Shown here one piece after another: positions 48,946 through 62,900 of a DNA stretch of 64,000 nt. Both the position numbers and the translations under genes were made by a program. The notes under the pieces were generated by a model. It saw only the letters and a program-made list of their open reading frames with translations. It searched no databases and had not been told where the DNA came from. Numbering within the stretch: the stretch's first letter is position 1; the number at the start of each line of letters is the position of its first letter. This stretch comes from Campylorhamphus procurvoides (taxonomy: Eukaryota > Chordata > Aves > Passeriformes > Dendrocolaptidae), in the NCBI GenBank assembly GCA_013396655.1, contig WBMV01001018.1, forward strand, positions 1,940,778-2,004,777, read 5' to 3'.

Positions 48946-51900
48946 GGAAGAAATAATTCAAAGTGCTTAGATAAATCACATTAGGTCAATAAGAGATAGG
49001 AATATGTATTAATGACACTCTCAAAAGCAGTGTGGTTCAGTTGATCCAGTCACCTGACAATTTTTGTGCTGGCTAATGACTCTGAGAAAACGCTGCACGA
49101 AAAGTGTCCCTTGTGGTGGTTCAAAGTGGTCCATAGGCAGGAAGAAATGAAATATGAAAAGCAAACTCTTGAGAGAGTTGTAGAACCCAAAGTCTTGGGG
49201 TTTTTTTTGGTCTTTTTTCAAAGGAATCTTCTAAATTTTGATACCATTCTGCCATCACTCACTTTTGTTGGGAGATTCACTGCAGCTGTGAATGGAAAGT
49301 GACATCAAAGGAAACTGTGTCTGACCAGCTTTAATGGTTCAACACCATTCCCAAGTTCCTGTGCTCTGACAAATACCATGCATATCCTATCACATCACAT
49401 GAAAGCAAACAATCAGACCTGCCTTTTTGGTAACAAATTCTAGAGCTGATGATACCGAATAGAAACAGGAAAAGACAGTGATTTCTGCCCTAGATTTGAC
49501 CAGCCACGTCCCATTCAGGTAACAGTGGGAAAAGTGGTCTGGTTTTACCTTCATATGTAAGAAACAGCTGCAAAGTTGGAAATGTACTTTGTTAAAATAC
49601 AGAAGTTTCACATCTAGCAATATATTGACATGCTAAATAATCTATTCCTTCAAAAGAATAGCTACTTTTACACAACACAAGTGGGCTCCTTCCAAAGCAA
49701 ATTAAGGAAGTTCTACTTTGACTGAGAGGAATCTTCTTGGAGAGTGAAACAATGAGAGGGAATGTTTGTGAGACAGAAAGCAAAGCTGTAACAAGGCAGA
49801 TGAACACGGGGATACCAAGCAAATGCTGCTTCACAAGCCATCACTGCCAATCCTTCTAACTCATTAATTTTCTGATTGCACCTGCATTCTGCAGCACTCT
49901 CAGACAGTCTTTTAGAGTGACATGCAAAGAAAACAGCTCTAATGATCACTTGATTAGTTCATAACACTCAAACTCTTAAACACAGACTAGAAAAGCAAAC
50001 CCAACCTCCTGGTGTTCTGTGACCTGGTGGTTGATGCTTCCTGCAGCAAAGGTATAATCATCTCTCGGAAAGGGAAAGGGAAGGCAAGGGTTCTTTTAAA
50101 AATGGCTCCTCCATTTTTAACAGTTTCTTCTTCTTTTTTTCCCTAATGAGGTGTTATAAAATCAGTCTAATTGCTGAATTAGATCCAGTTCTTTACTTTA
50201 GGCTGCATTACACTTCTTTATGGACTTATCTTTGATTTCATAGGTTTACTTGTTTACATCCAACATTTTCCCTCTCAAAGGAGAGACACAGAAGGCTAAA
50301 ACCCAAGGGGAAGAAAGCTGAAGGTAAATAATATTCTGCCGGACTATATGATTTCAATAATTACGTCTTGAGTGTCGACATGAGGAAGAGAAGATTTCAC
50401 AGTTTTATTACTTTACACGTGTCTTGTTTGAGCTTCTTCCACATTCTGGAGTTGAGTGTCTCCATCGCACTCTGTGGGAGGGGCTGCTTGTGGGTGCTGA
50501 TGCTGCAGACCTGACCTGCAGCAACGTGCTGGACTCTCAGACTGAGCCACAGAAAGCACAGGTTGCTGTAAAAGCACAATTACTTTTGAGACAAAATTAT
50601 GATTTTTACCATTTGAAATTTGATCTAACTTTTTGCCATGTAAAATAACGAGATCACTAGTCTAGATTGCAAGCAAAATTCTTAGTTCTCAGGTCTATAC
50701 AAACAACAGTTAACACTGGAAACAGCTTATCAGTCCCTTAAGTAAATATGGTCTATCTCCTTGCAAGAAATTAATAAGGTTCAGATATTCCTGTTCTTGG
50801 AAGTGAGTGAGCTTCTCTTATATAGTCCTATTTTACTAAATGGCTGGGGGAAAAAAATAAATGTGTGTTGGGTATTCTAGCTATAGTTTGAGCCTTTCAG
50901 ATGTGACAAAGCAATAAAATCAGTGGCTCCCCAGAAGCTTACAGGCAGGTATGTTCCCTCAAGGCCATAGCAGGGGTGTTCCACTCACAGGAGTGTCCCA
51001 GTGCACCACCACAGCACCCAGCTCACACTCTGTCTTTGGCATGGCCAGAATATTCCATTCCCTATCTCTGTGTTTGCCTTGGAAAGCCATTAGTTAGGAA
51101 AACAGGTGCAACTACTGATAGAGAGATTCCTATTGTTACAATCCAGGAGTCAGAACCCTAAAGCATCTTACACTCTTTTAAAATGAAAGACTAGAAGATA
51201 ATGCTGCTAAGTGCTGACAAATTCTTCCTACCCGTGTGTCTGCCTGGCATCCTCAAGGAGCTTTTTGCCTAAGTGAATAATCTTATATTTTTAGTGAAAC
51301 TACTTGTAAGGAAAGACAATCATCAATGCAAGCACAGCCAAAATGATCTGACCTGTCATATCACATGAAATCCAAGAAAGCAAATTTGGCAATTTCTGAA
51401 AATGTTTTATTTTCCCCTCTCCAGGGTTCCAGGGAGAATGACTGCTCCTTCCTAATCCACTGCTGAGAAGATACGCTATTTGCAAGGCACGGTGTTTCTT
51501 TCAGGTATGAATAAAAGATCTAATTCACTCAGGATGTAACTTTATAATATGTTTCCTCTTGACAGAAACACTCTTTTCTTTATATCCCGACATATGTCTC
51601 TGTTGGGACTACCCCCCATGTGTTGTTAACCCTGGTGGTGTGATGGGGATGGCACGAAGCATCGGGTGACACCTCCTCACTGTGGAAGGTCTAAGATACA
51701 GATTCCTCAGATCCTTTATGAGACACTTGTCCCATCATGGGCTAAATTCCTTCAACAGCAAAAAGCCTTGATTCCGACAGCAGAGCAGACTGGACGAGCA
51801 TGAAAAGCCCACTTTGTTTTCCTCAGTAATTATACACTAAGCAAAAGTAACATCCAGACAGAAATACCAGACTTGCTGTGGTCTGTGTTTTACACTACAC

Positions 51901-54900
51901 AGGTGAGTTCACATGTTCTCACAACACTATCTTACTCAAAATCTTTTGTTTCTCTCATTTTTGATGAGGCATTATCAGAATATTAAAAAAAAATTTGAAA
52001 CAAATCCATGATTTTTTAGAGATATTAACATATTTGGCAGATACCAAATATATAAAAAGAAGTTATCATTCCATAAAATTACTGCTAACACTATTAACGT
52101 TGCTCAGCATATGGTAGGAACGGAGTCCCAATTTTGCCACAACAGCAATTTAGGAACCAGTTTGCCAGTGAGTTCCTGCACTGTCTAGCAACTGCTCTTT
52201 CTTCATCAAAATGGTTTATCATACATGTTTGGGCAACATGCACCTATTGTCTCTCTGCCTTATGCACCAGGTAATCAGGAAATGCACGGGTGCAAAGCTC
52301 TGCCCACCTGGCTGCTGCTCATGGGACACTGCGAACAATTTGGTGCCAGACAACAAAGAATGCATATGTGAAATGCTTCCAGCAAGAACCAAGGCACCTC
52401 AGAGGGAGCATTTGACTAGGAAGAAGCTTTAAAAGTATACAAAAATTAGTTCTGGCAGCATTAATCTATAACCAAGATAATTAAATGCAGTCAGCTGCAT
52501 AATGAGAGTACAGTGTGAAAGCAAAAGCACAACAAAGAGCCAAAGTTGATCCCAAGGCCAGGTGGATCCTGTGGGCACCAAACCAGGGCCAGGATCCCCC
52601 CTTGCCTTTTAACTGGAGGCTGCCCAAGGCTGCAAACAAGAAGCCATCCATCCCATGCATAATGTATGTTGCTTTGTACCTGTTCTCTTTAATCAGGAAA
52701 CAAATCAATGTAACCCCTATGACTGCAGTGGTCTGAGGTCCTACTTATTACTACTGCCCGTACACCTGCAAAAATTTATGTCACAAAGGGGTTTGACCCG
52801 AACCATTTCTTTTCTAACACCTTTTCCTAGCCAGTTATTTTATTTACAGCTATAGAATGCATCAGTCACACAACAAGCATATGAACACGAACACGTTGTG
52901 CTGCCAAATCTCTGTTTGCAGGGATAACGTGGTAGAAACCTGCAGAACACGTGGCACTTCCAGTGCTGTCCCTACGAAGCCCCCATGGCCAGAAGGGAGC
53001 AGCCCCCAGAATGCTGACTGACCCAGCACTGGGGAGAAGGGGGCTGTGTTCCCTCTGTGCCTCCTGCTCTGCAGGGAACCCTCGCAGGGCCAGCCTCTCA
53101 GGAGAGCACACTGGGCTCTCTGCTAATCCCCTTGGAGCCTTGCAAGGAACTGCTGCTGATTGTATGAAAAATGTGCCCAGAGAAACAAAAGGAGGATGCA
53201 ACATCTATTTGAATTTGCTTTTCAAGCAAAACTCCTGGCAGCACCAGTGCTTTCAGCGGTGTAAGATTTTCAGACTCTGTGCACTTCAAAGAGCAGATGA
53301 GAACTATGACCTTATATATTGTATATGCACCTATATTTTATTTATACTGCATCTGTGCAATCAGGAGAAAAGATATTTCCATGACCTTCTACCAGCAAGA
53401 AACCTAACAAGACTATTCAGACCTATTGAAAATTCACAGTTAATTAAAGGTTAAAAGGAACTTGCCAATTAGTATGAAAGATAATTGTCCTCCTTTGGCT
53501 ACCTGATTATGTTTTCCTTTGAATACACTGAAGTGGATGTTGTCATGCTGTTGGTAAATGTAATCATAAAGCACTCACAGTACCTCCTGGCTCGGAAAAT
53601 ACTTGGCCTTAGAAACCAAAATTCGATGTGAAGTTTATAATTATCCTGTCATTATGCATGTGAACATCTTTATATAGTTGTGGGGGGAAAGTATCAGTAA
53701 CATGGTAAAGGTAAGAAAGGTTTGGAACCCACTGCATTTTAGTCCTGAAAACACAGGGGGGAAAAAGGCAAACCTCCAAGGTTACAGCTGTGAAATCCAA
53801 AAAGATGAGAAATATAAAATATGCACTAGACCCTTTCTAACAATAAATGTGCCCTTTTTCCTGAACTGTTCATTGTGTTACCAAACGCAGTACATAGTGT
53901 TTTAGAGTCAGGATGTAACCAGTGAATAGAAAAACCAGTAATTAGAAAAATCACTATGTTTTACCTCTAGCTGTGATCAAAAGCTATCTATATGAAGGAC
54001 TTCCACTTTCAGGACGGTGTCTTGCTTCAAAATTAATTTACTAATTACTTAAGGAAATGAATCTTCATTTAATGATCAGAAAAATGTTAGTGATCACATG
54101 TTGTTGACATACCATGGCTGGTTATTTGTGTTATTAGAGCAAAACACATATTCTTCTTCCTATCAATGATCGAAGGGTTTTAATTTACAAATCTGTGCCT
54201 GTAAAGAGAAATTTCTCTGGTTCTCAGTGACCCTACTCTTGCAAAGACTAGCTGATTGCTCTTATTCTTCTCTCTCCAAGGACTATCTGAAAGTCATTTT
54301 ACATATTCACTTTTCTCCCAGTATTGTTCCCATCATGTATTATTTTTCTTCAAATTTCCCTCCCTTAAGTTTTTTCCTTGCACTGAAGTCCCTCTTGTCA
54401 TTACATACAAAACCACACCAAAAAGAACCGAAACCCCAGCAGACCCTGCTGGAAGTAGAATTATATTTATCCTGGTTACAGCATTTATTCTACCTTAGCC
54501 TCCCACTCTCGTCTTCTCTCTTTTCCAGTCGAAGTTATTTGGGACAGCGATTGTTTGCTCTCACAGTACTGGCCATGCACTGTCAAGCCAATTAGTCAAT
54601 CATCATTAATCAATCTACTGACAAAGATAAATTCTATTCACCTTCTCTATAAAGACAGTTACAGTTTAAAGTCAAGCTTGTGATGCTTAAACATAAAAAT
54701 AAATTTACTTTTGGCAAAGTTTCTCTCCTTTCACAGAATTATCTTGGAAGTGTGTCAAGCTCCTGTGATTAATTCTGCAAAATGACAAGGACACCCTTTG
54801 ATCTCTAGGCACAATGGCGAATTTGCAGTGGGTTTTCTCAAGTCTGAAATGCTGGAGACAATTGAATTTTCTTCCTGACATTTATGAGTCTCCTGGTACT

Positions 54901-57900
54901 TAAGACTTCAATTTTTGCAACTACACTTGCTGCTAGAATGCATATGTATGTATTCCAATAATGTGACAAAGGCATTATGAATTATTTCTCATCATATTCA
55001 GGAAGAACTGGCACTTAGTTTCTGTTATCAAAACTGTGAATACTGGCACAAATCACTCCTCGGTTATGTTCACCAGGAGAATTGGCTTGGCATGGAATGA
55101 GAATGGAAAGAGGACATCAGCTACAGCAAACAACTTCCACGTGCTGTTCAACCACTACTGTATTAATCTTAGAGAAATTACCCTCAGAGCTCCTGCAGCT
55201 CTGCACGAGGCACTTCCAATCTGTACACTAGGTATGTCTTGGGTTTGTATCCCCAGACCTTTGAAGTTGCTAAGAATTATGAAATAGAATATTTGGACAA
55301 GATGTTTTTTTCTTCTTTAGTTGTTTTGCTTAATTTCCACAGAGAAAAGGACATTTTAGGCTTCTCAGTCCTTCACATGTTGTGAGAACAAAACTGTGTT
55401 TGCCTCAAAGTGAGGAAAATAAATTACCAAAGGTACTTTCTAAAGTGGATTCTACAATCCACTGGCTGATGTGTGATTACAGGTAGCTAAAATTTCTGCC
55501 TACTGTGTTTCTCACATTTTAAATGTTTCATGATGCTCATGATTTCCAAAAACTAAACGCTACACTATGCCAAATAAATAATACCAGTTGTCATGAGAAC
55601 TCTCAGCTGAGAAAGACATTCTAGTACAGCTTATTCTTGCCACTAATGAGTGATTCTTCTAAAAAATAAATTTCTGCCTGCTTACTAATAATATGAACCT
55701 GAAACATTAACAATTCAAACTAATTACTTATTCTTTTAAACAAACCCCTTATTGACTCGTTGGTCAATGCTGGAGCGGGCTGACATGACCCCAGAAATAT
55801 CTGTATGAACGACTCAGAAATGGCTCCACAAATACCCAATAGCACGGTCATTTCAGGCTTTGGTTTGTCCCTGTTTGCTGAACTTCCCCTGTTCTCAAAT
55901 GACCTTATTTGCTAAAAGGAAAATTGTTTTCTGCCATTACCCTTCCTGCCAACCTGCAGCCCTTGCAGAAAGCAGCTCTGAGTGGGAGCTGAGCTGGCCC
56001 ATTGCGATACCATCTCTTTTTCAGTTTTACCAATGAAGCAACAGAACTCATTAATTAACTTCCTTTTCATTACAAAAGTAAACTAAAACTTTGTAAATAC
56101 CAAAGAATCCTCCAAAGTTTCATAAGAAAGAATGGAAAGAAGATGAAAAGCTTATGACAGGGAGACCTCCTGCCAAAACCTTTTTTTTTCTTCCTTCACT
56201 GAACTTTTGTCTTTTCAAATTAAATTCCTGTCCAGACAAATGGGTCAGGGTAAAGAAATCAACTGTTTTCTTTAAATAGAACACCTTAGGATATATTGCA
56301 AATTAAAACCAAGCCTGCATTTCCAATTTACACTTTGCTGAAGGCTGAGCATTCAGAATGGAAGGAAACAGAGAGAGCTATGCAAACTTAGTGGTGTCAG
56401 GGAAATGTGTTTGATTTCCAGCTGATGGAGTAAAAAGAAAACTCATCTTTATATCCTTATCATGTTGAATAAGAGCAAGTGATATTTTGAACAAAAATCA
56501 GTTCCTAAGCATCAACTGATCTGACCCACACAGGGCTACCCAGTCCCTTCCACCTAGAGCAAGGTTTGGAGACAGCAGGTCACGTAGACACACCTTCCTT
56601 TGCTATCATAACACAGGTAACCTTAAAATAAAGATTCTGCCACCTGCAGATCATGTAAAAATCTAATAGCACAACTGAGGGACACATATGCTAAACCTAC
56701 AAACACCCAGTCAAATCATGGGCGTGTTTTCTTTATTTATACAAGAAAAATATCAAGAACTGGGAATGACTTCATAAAGACAAGGTCTTGTTTCAAGTGG
56801 ATTATCATTCAGAATTTTAACTCAAAACTGGGACAAGATCAGGATGCTGTTCAGACTGCCCCAGTTTCCTGGATTGCAGGATATGTTCTTGATTTTGACA
56901 TAGTGGATTCCTGTGTAAGATTTACTTCGTTCTGATTTAAATATCAGAATGCCTGTGGCTATGAAGTTTTTTATTATTCTCTCCCAACAAAAAGTCCATC
57001 CTTTGGGTAGCTCCACGTACAAATGGGTTCATATTATTGTCTTGGGTAACTTCTAATGAGCAGCAAGAAGTTCTTCTGACAGCAAGGCTTCTTCCTGCCA
57101 GTCCTGTGACCAGCGCTTTCCCACCAGGGGCTGTTGACAATTGGCTTCCCTTTCCCCCTGTGCCAAAGCCCACATTTTGCCCAAATGTGCTCCCTTGGCT
57201 CTGCCTGGGGCTGTTGGAGCACTCTAGGCTAAGGACAGAGTCTCTGGCCCCATCACACCCACAGAGGATCAACACTCACCTCTTCACAAGCTGCAAGAAG
57301 GGCGTATTTCACTGAGGGCAACCTGGAGACTTTCCTAAAGATGCTCCAAGTTCAAGAGCTGTGCAAAAAGTGCCTGTGTAAGCTCTGCAAGCTCTCTGCT
57401 CCTGGGGGGGTTCCTTTCAAGACACACAGCTATGAAGTTGCACCTCTTGAGATTTGTTTTACTTCCCTGTGTTCCTCATGCATATCTGAGTTTTGTTCTC
57501 ATGAGAGGAGAAATAAAGCCATATTCCTTTTTAAGCATCTTTTAAACTAATTAAGTGATACTGGCAAGGAGAAACATTTATCATCAAAATTATGTTACGT
57601 ATTTAGGTTAGCCAAAAGTAGACTAAATATAAATTTCATAGTCTAAAGTAAAATCTGCTATCTGTAAAAAGCTACACAAAATTCTACAGAATATGCCAAT
57701 GGAAAAAATGAAATCAAGCTGTGAAATTTTCTTCTGCTATTTCTGGTCTGAGAATTTATTTAAGAGAAATAGAAGCCTGAATGGAATTTGCAAATCGTTC
57801 TTATCACAACACCCAATGTTAGTTAGAAAAAAAGAAACTAGCTCTACTGGGCCTAAATTTATTTTTAGAGGAAAAAGCCATTCCACCACTTTTTAGCTGA

Positions 57901-59599
57901 GAAGATTTCCAACCGTGCTCTAAATTTTGGTTCATTGAAGCAAATGTCTATAAATATTACTGTGAGTAACTCGGAACTGTGTCCCTGGCAGTTTCACTGC
58001 TACTTATGCTCTAATGTGTAGACTTTATTAAATGTCCAGAAAGACAAATGAGTCCCAGGGTTGTTTAAATCAGTGTTTCATTTATTGACAGCCTTTAACC
58101 ATGCCATGCCTTTGGTGTATTTTTAAAGGTTTCTAAGTTTGTTTATCTTTAGAGCTTTCTATCACGTGTCTGGCTGTCATGTGTTTTGTAACTCACTAAA
58201 GTAACAATAATATTTAATTATCACGCAGGTTGTCAGCTAACCAATTTAGTAAAAAATTAAAGGAGAACTTGAAATTCAAGGCTCAAATTATCACTAGTGA
58301 GTAATGCTAACTGGGCATGTTAGCACTCTTGCTACATTGTGTTGAAAAAGGATTCCAGCCCTACTGCTTATAAATTAATCTTCTCGTTCACCGCTGGAAA
58401 ATTAATTCATCACTGTATTAATCCCAAATGCAAAGAAGTGGGAAATATATATCACTTCTGTAGGTAAAAATTCTTACCAGCCCTAGTCTCAGCTGTCTAG
58501 GCACAAGCCAGCTGTAGCCTAAGGATGTATTCTCCTGTTGTGTGTGCTCGTGGTTGTGAGACTGGCATCAAACATTATAAAAGATGGTAAGGGATGCCAA
58601 GCCAGGAGACTGACTGTTCATTTAAAAACCCTGTGACGACAATATTACCAGAAGATAAAAGAAAATGTGGTGCCACAAAGGACACAGAGAGTGGCAGAGC
58701 AGGAGAACAACACCGAGCCCACAGTTCTCCCCTGATCCACACCCATCTGTTGGCCCCCAGGGTGGGGTGGTTTGGAGATGGCAGCAGGCAGCCCTAAGAG
58801 TGCCACTGGGAAAGCTGCTCAGCCCTACCAACAACCAGTGCAAACTGAGCCCTGTGGTACAGCACCACCAGCCCTTCCTCAATGGGACAGTTTGGCTGTA
58901 TCACTGGGCAGCACCACAGCACTGGAGCCTCCAGCAGCTCAGGCAGCCGGCACCGCTCACACTGCACTGCCAGAGAACACTTGCACACAAGGCACACAAA
59001 GGCTGCAATTTCATGTCCCCAGACAGGTGGGACTCTGCCTCCTTCTTGCTTCTGTGCCCTTCTAGAAGTGCTCACAGCTTTGCCATGGTTGTTTGAGTAT
59101 AAAGGGGGTTGTTAGTTCAGAAACACCACTTGGGAAAAAGAAAATGTAAGTTCAGCCACAGAGGAGAAAGAATGAACCTGACTAAGTAAATTCTGAGAGG
59201 TAATTACCCTCTGTGAGAAAACTGTCTGCATAGGAGACACATAGTAAATATCATACATTCTGCTTTATTAAGTCTTGCCACACTATCTCATATGCCATTC
59301 TCAGAAGTAAACTGCACATGCAGGAAATTGTGAAAAGTTGAGTGGAGAACTGGTTGGAAAACCGCACATTGAGCTTAGTTGTTAAGAGAGGTGAGCCTGG
59401 AGTCGAATTCAGCAGAGCAGTACAAATATTTTTGGTCAGCTGATTCAGAGAACAGAAGGAATTGTTCTTGAAAGCTTTCAGCAAACAGAATGGAACCACA
59501 AACATATTAAAAGATCACTTTGTCACACTTTGTCATACAGAAGACAAACTGCATAAATTATATGACATACAGTAGGTCATAGAAAACCAGACTGAAAGT
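48946..59599. other. Non-coding sequence, two GC pockets
   Basis: No gene is recognisable. The region is AT-rich apart from pockets at 52950-53160 and 58690-59080. The first carries a chance 167-codon frame extending into AT-rich sequence. The second has three overlapping open frames of 93-143 codons on both strands. The string at 50068-50090 is purine-rich with repeated GGGAAA. A cluster of TAAT/CAAT motifs lies at 54586-54616. No repeat family, splice-supported exon or RNA gene could be supported elsewhere. Confidence 0.6.
58690..59080. other. GC-rich pocket with overlapping open frames
   Basis: About 390 bases rich in CAGC, CCAG and CACAG strings stay open in two plus-strand registers (58665-59096 and 58772-59065) and one minus-strand register (58794-59075). 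The predicted proteins are low-complexity, rich in Q, P, A and H, and match nothing I know. Simultaneous openness on both strands argues for composition, not coding. It could be an unrecognised repeat or a transcribed non-coding exon. Confidence 0.45.
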
Positions 59600-59980
59600 A
59601 TTGTGGTTATTCAGACTAAAGATGAGATGAGTATGGAGAAAGAAGATTCCCACCTTCAAATGTGAAACTTGGCCCAGGAATGTGGGTAACCCATCTCCAA
59701 TGACTGCAGTAGCTTTGGCAATTCATAATGAGCTTAAAATGCCACGAGGGAATTCAAGTTTATATTAAAAGAAAGGGTTCCTATGATAAAGATAGTTAAG
59801 ACATGAAACAAATGAATTTTGGAGGCTGTGGAATATCTACTAATGGAGATTTTAAAGGGTAAATTAGACAAATGTTGGTTGAGATTATCCCAGACATAGT
59901 CAACCTTGTTTACCACAGGGAGGTGGAGGAGACAACTCCTTGGCATCCTCTGCAGTTCTGTTTTCTACATTGCTCTGATA
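59600..59980 (+). mobile_element. Old CR1/L3-type LINE 3' region
   Basis: The order of blocks matches the 3' part of ancient amniote CR1 copies: TGGTTATTCAGACTAAAGAT ('TGGTTTAGTCTGGAGAAGAG'), GAGCTTAAAATGCCACGAGG, GAATTCAAGTTTATATTAAA, GAGGCTGTGGAATATCTACT ('GAGGTTGTGGAATCTCCATC'), ATGGAGATTTTAAAGGGTAA, ATTAGACAAATGTTGGTTGA, and ATTATCCCAGACATAGTCAA. The last part before about 59980 is eroded. The older 'TTAGACAAAC.CTGT.GG' type differs from the younger 'GGAAGGTGTCCCTGCCCATGG' type at 6811-7064, so this is a distinct and older lineage. The copy has no coding capacity. Confidence 0.78.
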
Positions 59981-62900
59981 TAAAAAAGGGGACTGGTGTG
60001 CTTCCACTAACTGTGAAGATACTTGTAAGAATAAGGGTATTAAAGATTCTATGGATGTGAGAACCAGATAACAAATTGCCTTGGAAACGCAGGTGTAAGA
60101 AATGAAAGACAAAATATATGGAGACCAATTTCAATATTGTGGAAGGTCTTACATGACATGCAATTAAGTGAAAACAGCTGATATGATCCAGAAAGCTGCT
60201 GATGCTGTAAAATGTCTATCCTAGAACTCATTATAAGAACTTAACATGAGTTTCTTGCTAAATTAAACATCCTGGTTTTATCTCAAATAATGCCAAATCA
60301 CACTCGTGCAGAAACTGCACTTGAATTTGGAAACTGTGAAAAAAAAGGCCAAAAAGTCCGTGTGAATTACCAGAAAGAAACCCAAAATATAACATCCCTT
60401 TCCAACACAACCAAAAAATTCCTTAGGTTTGTGTTATGAATACACTGAGATGGGAAGATTGCTTTGTTGTCCAGCTTGGCAAGTGAACTGCACACGTACA
60501 GTCCCTGTTGAGAAGATAAGAACAATTTCTTGTGATGAGAAAAGAATGTAAGTGCTGCCATCTCTGCCCACTAATAAAAGCTATTGAGGACCAGCAGGGG
60601 ACAAGCATTTGTTTGCTGGCACTGAACACTGAGAGTGTGTGCCCTTGCCGTGCTTAGGAACACTCCTTAGGCTAACATTGCTGGTTTGTAGTAATATATA
60701 TATATATATATTTCTGATTTCTTAGCCATTTCTTTACACAATAAAAACACGTTTAAATGTCCTTGAAATAAAGGCATACTTTTGAAGCATGTTTAAAAAC
60801 AAACAAAAGTGTAGAAACAAGAAAGCAAAGAGAAAAAAGACATGTAAAGACCAGCAATGGTGATATGCAGTGACATATGAAGTGACAAAATTAGGATAAG
60901 AAGAAAATAGCATTGAGAGCAAATACTAAAATTTACCAGCAAAAATTTAAGGAAATACAGAGTTGAAGAAAATTCTGTCATTGAGAACTGTAACAGAGAA
61001 AGTGAAAGACAAGACTGAAGGTTAAAACAGCATTTAATTAAAACTATTAATTGAAATTGTATGTGATTGCACAGGGAACTGTTATGTCAACAGCTAGTGA
61101 ATATTAGATTAAATGTACAAATATTTTGGCTTTCATTTTTAATTTTTTAAATTTAAATAAGTTTCTAGCTATAAAGGAATCTGGAAAACACCATTTCTTC
61201 TGCCTTCATTAGCAGAAGGCAAATAAAAAAATCACAGTCTCCTGACTTTGAAGCCAATCTGAAGTTTTGTCAATGGGATATTTCTTAACATTAGAATTTC
61301 TAACTAAGCAAATCCCTTAAATAAGACCCTAATCTTCAATCTCCTCTTTTGGAAATACACGTGTTTAGTGTCTCAAATAAGGTTTAAAACAGGACTTCAT
61401 ATGTTAGTTAGGCCACTGCAATCTCAATAACTGCTCCCATGTCTTATTTGGGTAACCCTCGGAAATAAACTCCCTGAATCATCAAAAGAAACTGCTTGAA
61501 GCTGCTTTAATTTTTGACACGTAAATTCTTTTGATAGAGATATGTAACATAAAGAAGTCCTAAGAGTGCAAAGTCCTGCTGAGAAGATACAGATGTCCTC
61601 CCTGAAGTGAGCAGGTTGCTGGGGACTGCAGGAGACCCGGCTGGTGACGAGAGGCTGGGGCAGGGGGTGGAAGGACCACACTGGGGTGGACCCTCCATAT
61701 CTGCTCTCACCCCCAGCATGGCACCAGACACAAAGGGCAAACCCCTGGGATACATCTGATCCTCCCGGACAGCCCCTTTAGTAGAGGAGAAAGGTATAAT
61801 ACTCCCGGGGAAAGCAGAAGGGACTAAATTAGGTAGCAGTTTGAAAGGAAACCCTCCAGTGGGAAACTTTGGTTTTTATTTGACTAGCAAGAAAGCCTAC
61901 AAAGAGGAACATATTAGGCTAAAGTCAGCTTTTATGAATATCCTTCTCTGTGCTTCTCTGCTACCATTGTAAAATAGAAATTATGCCACCTGCCTTTCTC
62001 TACAAACTCACAGAGACTCATATTGAACCGTTACCATTATAATACAGCTGTTGTTTTACTGTGAGACTATTAAAAAAACTATTAAGTTTTCAAGCTTTAA
62101 CAATGTCTCTAAGAAGTGCTTCTCTTACTGCTCTCAGGGTCAGTATTTTTGTTAGAAGAAAAAAAAGCTTTCATTTCAGAAGATAAGAGACTCAATTTGC
62201 TAGTATTCATGTGATCTGCTTTGACTCAATCAAATTTGAGCTCAGTATATCAAGTTTTTGCTAATAGAAAGGGTTATCTGTGCTCGCACTAGAATAGTGT
62301 GTGATATAAAAGGTGACTGCTAAGAACTGTTTGTCACACAGCATGAAATAGAAGGAACTGAATACAATGCATTAAACAGGACAGTAATTTGGGCCAAATA
62401 GTTCAGGGACAACGGTTGAAGGGAAGATAATGTCGCAAAAAATACTACAGGATCACCTGAAAGAAGCAAGAGGATGAATTTAAAAGGGTAAAGCAGAAAC
62501 AGAAGATAGATGAGAAAATTAGGAGATCAAAAGCTACAAAGTCAACTGCTTAAACAAAGGATTAGTAATTTAGGAAGTGGCAAGGAAGTTCTGTGGGAAA
62601 GGTGAGAAGAACATACAGAAATGTTTGTAAATGATGCTTATAAAACTGAATAAATTATCACAAAGCAGAAAATTATGAATGTTTTCCCTCTCTGCCAGTG
62701 AAAGGTGGAAAGGTCCACCATGGTTATAGAGCTCATTCTCCATTAAAGTATTATCAAACTTGTTTCTAACTTGCAAAATATAAACAGCAGTATTATAAAA
62801 GTGTCAACGTTATTATTTATGGAATCACGAAGTGGTCCCACAGAAAACAAGCCTGGCTCCACCTTTTTTGCACCATCCCTCAGGTGTTTGTACACACTAC

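Noticed and set aside
50060..50095. Possible G-quadruplex (GGGAAAGGGAAGG...)
   Set aside because: Only three runs of three or more G; at best a weak two-layer structure.
52951..53454. 167-codon open frame, plus strand
   Set aside because: It runs from a GC-rich pocket into AT-rich sequence with a change in residue composition, overlaps minus-strand frames, and resembles no known family.
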